Source of the DNA: Desmodesmus armatus
Taxonomy: Eukaryota > Chlorophyta > Chlorophyceae > Sphaeropleales > Scenedesmaceae
Reading direction: 5' to 3'
Assembly: GCA_007449985.2 (NCBI GenBank)
Contig: VIIQ02000006.1
Coordinates: 124,001-188,000 of the forward strand
DNA: 64,000 bases
Numbering within the stretch: position 1 is the stretch's first letter; each line of letters opens with the position of its first letter. Positions 58,701-64,000 of the stretch are shown here, one piece after another. A program made the position numbers and the translations under genes. The notes under the pieces were generated by a model, which had not been told where the DNA came from, searched no databases, and worked only from the letters and a program-made list of their open reading frames with translations.

Positions 58701-61016
58701 GTGCTTGCACCTGCTGCCCCAACCATGCTCCCGGAGTGACTGATAGTGGCAGCCTCAACCCCATGGGGGCCAGCTGCTACTGCAGACCCCACCCCAGCCC
58801 CAGCAGCAGGTGTTACATCTGCGGCAGCTGCCTTCTGCTGCTGTTCAAACAGGGCAGCAACCCAAGGAGGCATCCTACCCCGCTGTACACCTCCCATGGT
58901 ATCAGGCACGTCACACAGGTCCCAGTCCCCATCCCCCGCTGGTTTGCGGGCACCACCTGGCACACTGACATCAATCCTGCAGGCCAGCAGCACAGGGTAT
59001 AGTCAGCTTCAAGCAAGCTGTTGTTCCTTGGACTCCCACCGGCTGGCCGCACACAGCACAATCAGGCAAACCCAACTGCCGGGAGCCCAAGGCAAAGCCT
59101 CACCAGTGAGATACGCCCAACACTAGGCAGCTGGTTGTCCAATCTAGGAGTGGCGTAACAGTGACAGCGAGCCAGACGAAAGCTTAAGACATGCAAATTG
59201 AACTGATGGATGATCATCCATATCATGAGATACAAGCCTGCATGCTGCATCATACTCACAGCACAGTCTCCACCGGGAAGCTCTTGTAGCGCCTGCTGCC
59301 CTGCTGCTCCTCCTTGACCAGCCTGTTGTCCAGGACCTCCACGCATGGCAGTTCCGGGTGACGCAGTGTGTGGCCCAAGTGTGCCAGGTACTGCGCACAG
59401 GTGGTGTCTGCTCCTGGGTTGAACGGGTCACTGTGGATGATGTCACAAGGGCAACTGCAAGTACAGGACATGCCATGTCCCCAGTGGGGTCAGCAGCAGC
59501 CTGATATCGGCGGCAATGCTAGTATTGGACCACTGGCAGTTGCGCACTCAACTTTGTTGAACAAATTGCAGACAAAGGACGTCTAAGGAGGGCTTTGTAC
59601 GGCCATAAAGGTGGGGATCATCCAGGGTCAGCACCTCCATGAAGTACACTCAACAGACCTGTCATAGTGAACTGCCTTGACCCATGCATTGAGTTTGTGT
59701 ACATCAGGCCTGATGGTACCTAGGTAGCAGCCACCGATGTGATGACAGCCCAAGGTGGTGGCACTGTGGGCTGATCACCAGATGGACTAGGCAAGTCCGA
59801 GTGTCTAGCTAGTAGCAGCGCTGCTAGTCACATTCAGACTTTGGGCTTGGACAGCCCCACAAGGCTGTGCAATGTTGTGGCACTTTCACAACTTAGCAGG
59901 CGCTGCTGGGGGGCATGAAAGCCTGGTACATACCTGATCCCCAGGTGTGAGATGCCATGCCTCTGGTCCCGTGCCTTCAATCCATCCAGCTGGGTGCGCA
60001 CCTGTGCACACCCGTGCAACAACAAGCCAGCAGCAGGATTCCAGGTTGCGGTCAGTGAGGGTATGTATGTAAACACTGAGTTAAAACGCATGTGTACAAC
60101 AAGTACAACATGATGAAGCGGTCTTGTGAAAGGTGAAATCCTAATGCAGTCCTGTACCATGAAGCCTTACGTAAGGTAGTACACTTGTTGCAAATCTCAA
60201 TTTGGTTCAGTACGGTACCAAACCATGCCTCGCAATGCGCAGGATGTGTGTGGCTTCTGAGGAAGTTTTTCAGGGATGCAGCTGTCTGTGGTCCTTGCCA
60301 TTGCAGACTCCACTCACCTTCTTGTGCCTCAGCACATCATTGAGGAAGATGTAGATGTTGGGGTAACACACCAGGTTGCGCACAGCCAGCACTTCCAAGG
60401 CCTCCTCCTTTGAAGGTGCTCCACAACATCTCACCAGAAGCTGCGCAACATGATCCAGCAGAGGCACCCACTCTGCTGCTGACCCCCCTGGGCTTGGTGA
60501 GGGGCTGGGGCTGCTGCGTGCTGCTGCGGGTGACAGCTGTAGCTGGGGTGTGGGGGAGGCAGCCGCTGATGCTGTAGGAACATCAGGAGGCTCTCTGCTG
60601 CCGCGAGGGCCTGGTGTGCTGGATGATGGCATGACTGTTTCTGTGTCCATGCCTGCCACTGAGGTCACCAGTGTGGATAGATCAGCTGGTTGTGAGCTCG
60701 CTGCTGCTGCTGCTGCTGCATGTGCTCCTGGCACCATGGCAAGGTACTGCTGTGCTGCCGGAAGGTGGTGACTCGCAGGCGCAGTGCTGCCAGGGGCAAG
60801 CTGCTGCTGCCTGTCTGCCTGCGCCTCATTGCACCCTGGCCTAGTGCTGCCCCCAACATCACCTTCTGGCAGCACCGGTGCATCGATGGCAGGGGCGTGG
60901 TTGACTGTGATGGGAGCCCTAGCGCATTGCTGCTGGGCCAACAGCTCCTGCAGCAGAGACTGTGCTGCTGCGTTGAGTGTCCCTCCCTTCTTCATGCGCT
61001 TGGTCGGTAAACTCAT
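55776..61016 (-). CDS. PAZ-OAS fusion protein B, complete
   Basis: Six exons with matching phases (61016-60318, 60001-59934, 59454-59260, 58976-57921, 57353-57101, 56846-55776) give 1,113 residues. 1-180: disordered. 182-233: WVPLLDHVAQLLVRCC... then IYIFLNDVLRHKK, placed like the strand before PAZ. 234-321: PAZ-like, with LDGLKARDQRHGISHLGIS, TTCAQYLAHLGHTLRHPELP-CVEVL (273-297) and YKSFPVET. 322-600: Ala/Pro/Ser-rich linker. About 610-757: OAS-type nucleotidyltransferase core with PVGSYIRATSLRGS (660-673), DLD (675-677) and Asp755. 758-1113: OAS-C-like helical domain with VIRAVKAWSKFGL, PPGYMWEVFVLHVLH and YIISPVDPSYN (Asp1023-Pro1024). All three acidic residues are present, so catalysis is plausible. 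A run of eight Gly sits inside the core. Start: ATG at 61016, the first in the open frame (MSLPTKRMKK). The role is inference: a sensor of RNA ends or small-RNA duplexes that makes an oligonucleotide, or an RNA 3'-tailing enzyme. Confidence 0.87.
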
Positions 61017-61236
61017 CTTTGACTGGCGAGCGTTGATCTGTCAGTCCAGAGTGCAGGCCAGATGCTCGCAGGTACACCGGACAGGTTGCAACCGTCGACC
61101 AAGGTTTCGGGTCGGGGTATTTTGCCACACGTGTTGATCAAGATGAATTATGTTGAATATCACTGTATGATCGTGTGAAAGCTTCGTGTCAGTGAAGAGG
61201 TCGCAGTTGGTCGCTGATTCAGCTGCACTCAGCGCC
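61017..61236. promoter_or_regulatory. 220-bp divergent promoter, PAZ-OAS B / CotH-like
   Basis: The two ATGs point away from each other with 220 bp between, so the genes must share a bidirectional promoter. The middle (about 61130-61175) is AT-rich (GAATTATGTTGAATATCA). No canonical TATA box is evident. Confidence 0.6.
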
Positions 61237-64000
61237 ATGGTCGGACAGCAACGAACACGGCGAACGAAGCTTGTTTCGGCCCTTTTCTTGCTGTCGGTGT
61301 GCATCATCAGCGCAGCAGCGCAGCAGACTGACGGTGCACCCGATGCACCAGGTTCCACAGCAGTTGAAAGCAACCAGTCCCCAGCTCCACAGACAGACAC
61401 ACCACCCAGCTCTCCAGCTGCCTCAAACCTGTCAGTATCATGCCAAGAACGGCTGCAGAAGCTGCAGTTCAGCAGCAACCTGCCTGTCGTGCTGATTCAG
61501 CTGCAGAACCTCAACCAAGTTGCAGGCGCTAGAGCAGCGGAACTGCAGTTGATGGCCAAAGGTATGCACAGCAGCGCTGGACTGTACTAAACTGCACGCA
61601 GTGATGCGACTAACGTGCCAGCAATCAATTTTGCCTTCTCTTGTATGCAGGGCCTCACCTGCCGGGAGTGATGACCACCTGTGGAGGCCCAGGTGCGCAG
61701 GCCTTCAAGTGCAGGCTGGAGGTTCAGAACCACCCGGTTGTGCACCAGAAGAGAAACGAGTGCAAAGCCATGCCTATGATATATCCACAAGAGAGCCAAC
61801 GCCTTTGGGGTTTCGCAACCTGCCAGGGTGGCCTACTGGCAGCAAAACTTGTGCAAACACCACCTGTTGATTGCTGCTGTTTATTGCAGACGGAAGTGAT
61901 GTCACTGACCAGCCGATTCGCATGCGCGTACGAGGGTCCTCCTCCGCTGTGGAGTATGCCAAGAAGAGCTTCAGCCTTGACCCTGTGGACCAGATCACCA
62001 ACTTTGCTGAGGCGAATACTGAGGGCATCTCTTTCTTAGGTGGGTAGCCGCGCTGTGCTTCCTGCTCCAGCTGGTTGCGCATGTCGCAACCATCTGCAGC
62101 TGACCCCTTGCACCAGCTCTTACATCACCATCGGATGACAGGCGGTCTACACTGCAGCTGAGAGTCAAAGTGCATGATTGCGCGCTGAGTGTAAGATGCC
62201 TAAAGTGCCTGAAAGATTCTTAGCCTTAGCCAGTTTGAAACAAACTGGGATGTGCCTGGGATGTGCCACGAGCGCTTCTCAGCACAGCTCTGTGCAGTGC
62301 TCCCACCTCTAAATCATGGACGATTACGTCTTCTGTGATGCATGCCTGGCTGCAGCAGCATGTCTGTCATGGACAAGTTGTGCTGGGCTGCAACACTTTT
62401 GATATCGTAGTGTGCCACAACAGCTGCATTGCATTGTGGCGACCGAGTTGAGACTTCACCGCTTGAAACCTATGCAAGAGCTGTGCATGCATGTACATGC
62501 GCTAGGAAGCCTTCCTTTGAAAGAGTGTGTCCTTCCTGCCCCTATTCCTGCAGGCTTTCCAAAAGATAAAGACTGGGTGCTGCATGGCCCGGAGAATGAC
62601 AGGACGCTGGGCATGCGCAACTGGCTGGGATACAACATGGCGCGCTGGATGGGCAGATACGCCAGCAGGACGCAGTACTGTGAACTGTTCCTCAACACAG
62701 TAAGCACCCTGCTTCAGAGCGGGCACATTTTCGCATGGCGCTGAAGGGGCGGCTCTCATGCATCTCCTGTAAAATTAGAGCACTTGCTGTCAGCACAGAC
62801 TGCATGCAGCCAATGAAACACCACTTGCTGTGCATTGTGCCATGCGTGGGACAGGAACTTATCTTGGCCTCAGGCCAATGCATGCCAGTTTGCCTTGGCC
62901 CAAGGCCAAATGGGATGCAATGCCAGAGCTTGGCAAGCTCTGATCATGAGGCTGAGGTTAGCAGCAACAGGATGGTGGAGCACTGAGCATCGTGTGTCCT
63001 TCTGTCATATGTTGTTCCTGCATTTTCCATATGCACAAGTTGTGCCCAGACCCCACATTCCATTCACTTTGACACTGGACTCTGACACGTCACACACCTT
63101 TCCCTTTTCTGCCTTGCAGGATCCTGCTGCACCTCTCTCAATGGAGCACTACCGGGGGATATACATGCTGCAAGAGAAGGTTTCAAGGGACAAAAACAGG
63201 GTCAACGTCACAAAGTTTGATGCTGCTGCTGACATGTCGGGTGAGCATTCCATCACCATAGGCATAGTCTGCTCAGCATGGTCCACCATCGTGTGAATTC
63301 AAGACCAACTCCTACCACAGCATTCGACCGCCACAGGCTGCCGGGGCATGTCACACTGTGGCAGAGTGGCATGTTCAGTAGAGGCTGGATCAAAGATGGC
63401 TTGACACTAACCAAGGTCTAGGTTACTGGAAGGGCATACTCTGACAGGCTTACGTTCAATTTCAGCGCTGGCCAGCGCTGTGAAAGCATGGGGTCAGCCC
63501 CATGGGGTCAGCCAGGTCACCCTAGTGTGACAGCTATCAGCGTTCATGCTGCGCTTGTTGGTGCTGCAGGTGGCTACCTGTTGGCCTATGAGAATGACAA
63601 TATTGAAGCCGGCGAAGCACTACTGGTTACGCGCCTGTCCAAGCTGACATTCCTAATGGAGTACCCCAAGCAAACAGATGCCATCGTCATGTGGATCCAA
63701 CAGTAAGCGACATTGAATCATGAGCCTTTGTATGTACTGTGGATTCGATCTGACTTGCGTTACTTGGCACCTGCCAGTACTAGTTGGATGGGGTACTCAA
63801 TGAGCTGCACTTTGGCTGACGATGCTGTAGGACCCGTTGATGCATGTGTGCATCCCGTCAAACCGGGCTCTCACAAGACAGCCATCCAAAGCTGAGTTGC
63901 AGGCGGCTGTGGTGCTTCAAGCTGCAGGTCACAGGGCCAGACCAACATGTCACTGTCATGTGGGTTCATGCAGGTGGATGAACGACTTTGAAGCCAACCT
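61237..64000 (+). CDS. CotH-kinase-like secreted protein, 3'-partial
   Basis: Visible exons: 61237-61561, from 61652 with unresolved donor, 61890-62039, 62554-62699, 63120-63240, 63570-63702 and 63974 to beyond the edge. The N-terminus MVGQQRTRRTKLVSALFLLS is a signal peptide or anchor, followed by a Ser/Pro/Thr linker and NLPVVLIQLQNLNQ, matching the 'LPhVhI.T' opening of CotH. Exon 3 has IRMRVRGSSSAVEYAKKSFS, the 'RG.SS...KKS' motif. Exon 4 has DWVLHGPENDRTLGMRNWLG, YNMARWMGRYASRTQYCELF and LN. Exon 5 has YRGIYMLQEKVSRDKNRVNV, the family 'Y.GVY.L.EKI...RV.h'. CotH proteins are atypical protein kinases of spore coats and secreted proteins; the catalytic part lies partly beyond the window. 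The algal substrate is unknown. Exon 2 could end at 61697 (phase 1, CCA G|GTGCGC), which would join in frame to DGSDVTDQP, but the longer open frame also looks coding. Confidence 0.85.

Noticed and set aside
55776..61016. Reading the nucleotidyltransferase as a TUTase or poly(A) polymerase of the HESO1/MUT68 type
   Set aside because: The LRG..D.D spacing, the VKAW segment and the [SH]P.DPSYN motif match OAS better; kept only as an alternative for function.

Overview
The window is nuclear DNA of a green alga, most likely a chlorophyte of the Chlamydomonas/Scenedesmus kind. The evidence is the intron density (10-35 short introns per gene with GT..AG or occasional GC..AG ends), CAG/CTG-rich coding sequence that produces Ala, Gln and Ser runs, TGTAA-type poly(A) signals after several stop codons, and plant-type families (SnRK2 kinase, GBF-type bZIP, VPS13 with VPS62 domains). 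I recognised no organelle genes, rRNA, tRNA, CRISPR array or intact transposon. Gene models were spliced by hand from reading frame, GT/AG sites and family conservation. Coordinates are exact where I checked splice sites base by base (kinase, bZIP, CWC2-like, cathepsin, GH1, PAZ-OAS B, CotH) and approximate for VPS13.

Layout: <151-20979 (+) is the 3' two thirds or so of a giant VPS13 lipid-transfer gene, entering from the left edge. 23415-27124 (-) is an SnRK2-type kinase. 29404-31585 (-) is a GBF-like bZIP factor, divergent from 31980-34659 (+), a CWC2-like splicing factor. 36102-38110 (+) is an unrecognised multi-pass membrane protein. 41612-44371 (-) is a cathepsin X/Z-type cysteine peptidase, divergent from 45188-50065 (+), a secreted GH1 beta-glucosidase-like enzyme. 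50741-54742 (+) and 55776-61016 (-) are two tail-to-tail paralogues described below. 61237-64000> (+) is a secreted CotH-kinase-like protein cut by the right edge, divergent from the second paralogue across only 220 bp.

The most interesting content is the pair at 50.7-61.0 kb. When spliced, both genes encode the same architecture: an N-terminal helical region, a PAZ-like domain (the small-RNA 3'-end-binding module of Argonaute and Dicer), a low-complexity linker, and a C-terminal nucleotidyltransferase with the signatures of 2'-5'-oligoadenylate synthetase (GS..T.LRG..[DE]LD, a third Asp, and a [SH]P.DPSYN motif matching LDPADPTGN of OAS). I do not know of a described PAZ-OAS fusion. It suggests an algal sensor of dsRNA ends or small RNAs that makes a nucleotide signal or modifies RNA 3' ends; that function is inference.

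The other genes are ordinary housekeeping or signalling genes with some notable details: two GC-AG introns, a 20-nt microexon in the GH1 gene, (CTG)n runs against three 3' splice sites, an apparent one-base frame break in the last VPS13 exon, and a (CA)n(CG)n tract two bases from the cathepsin stop codon.
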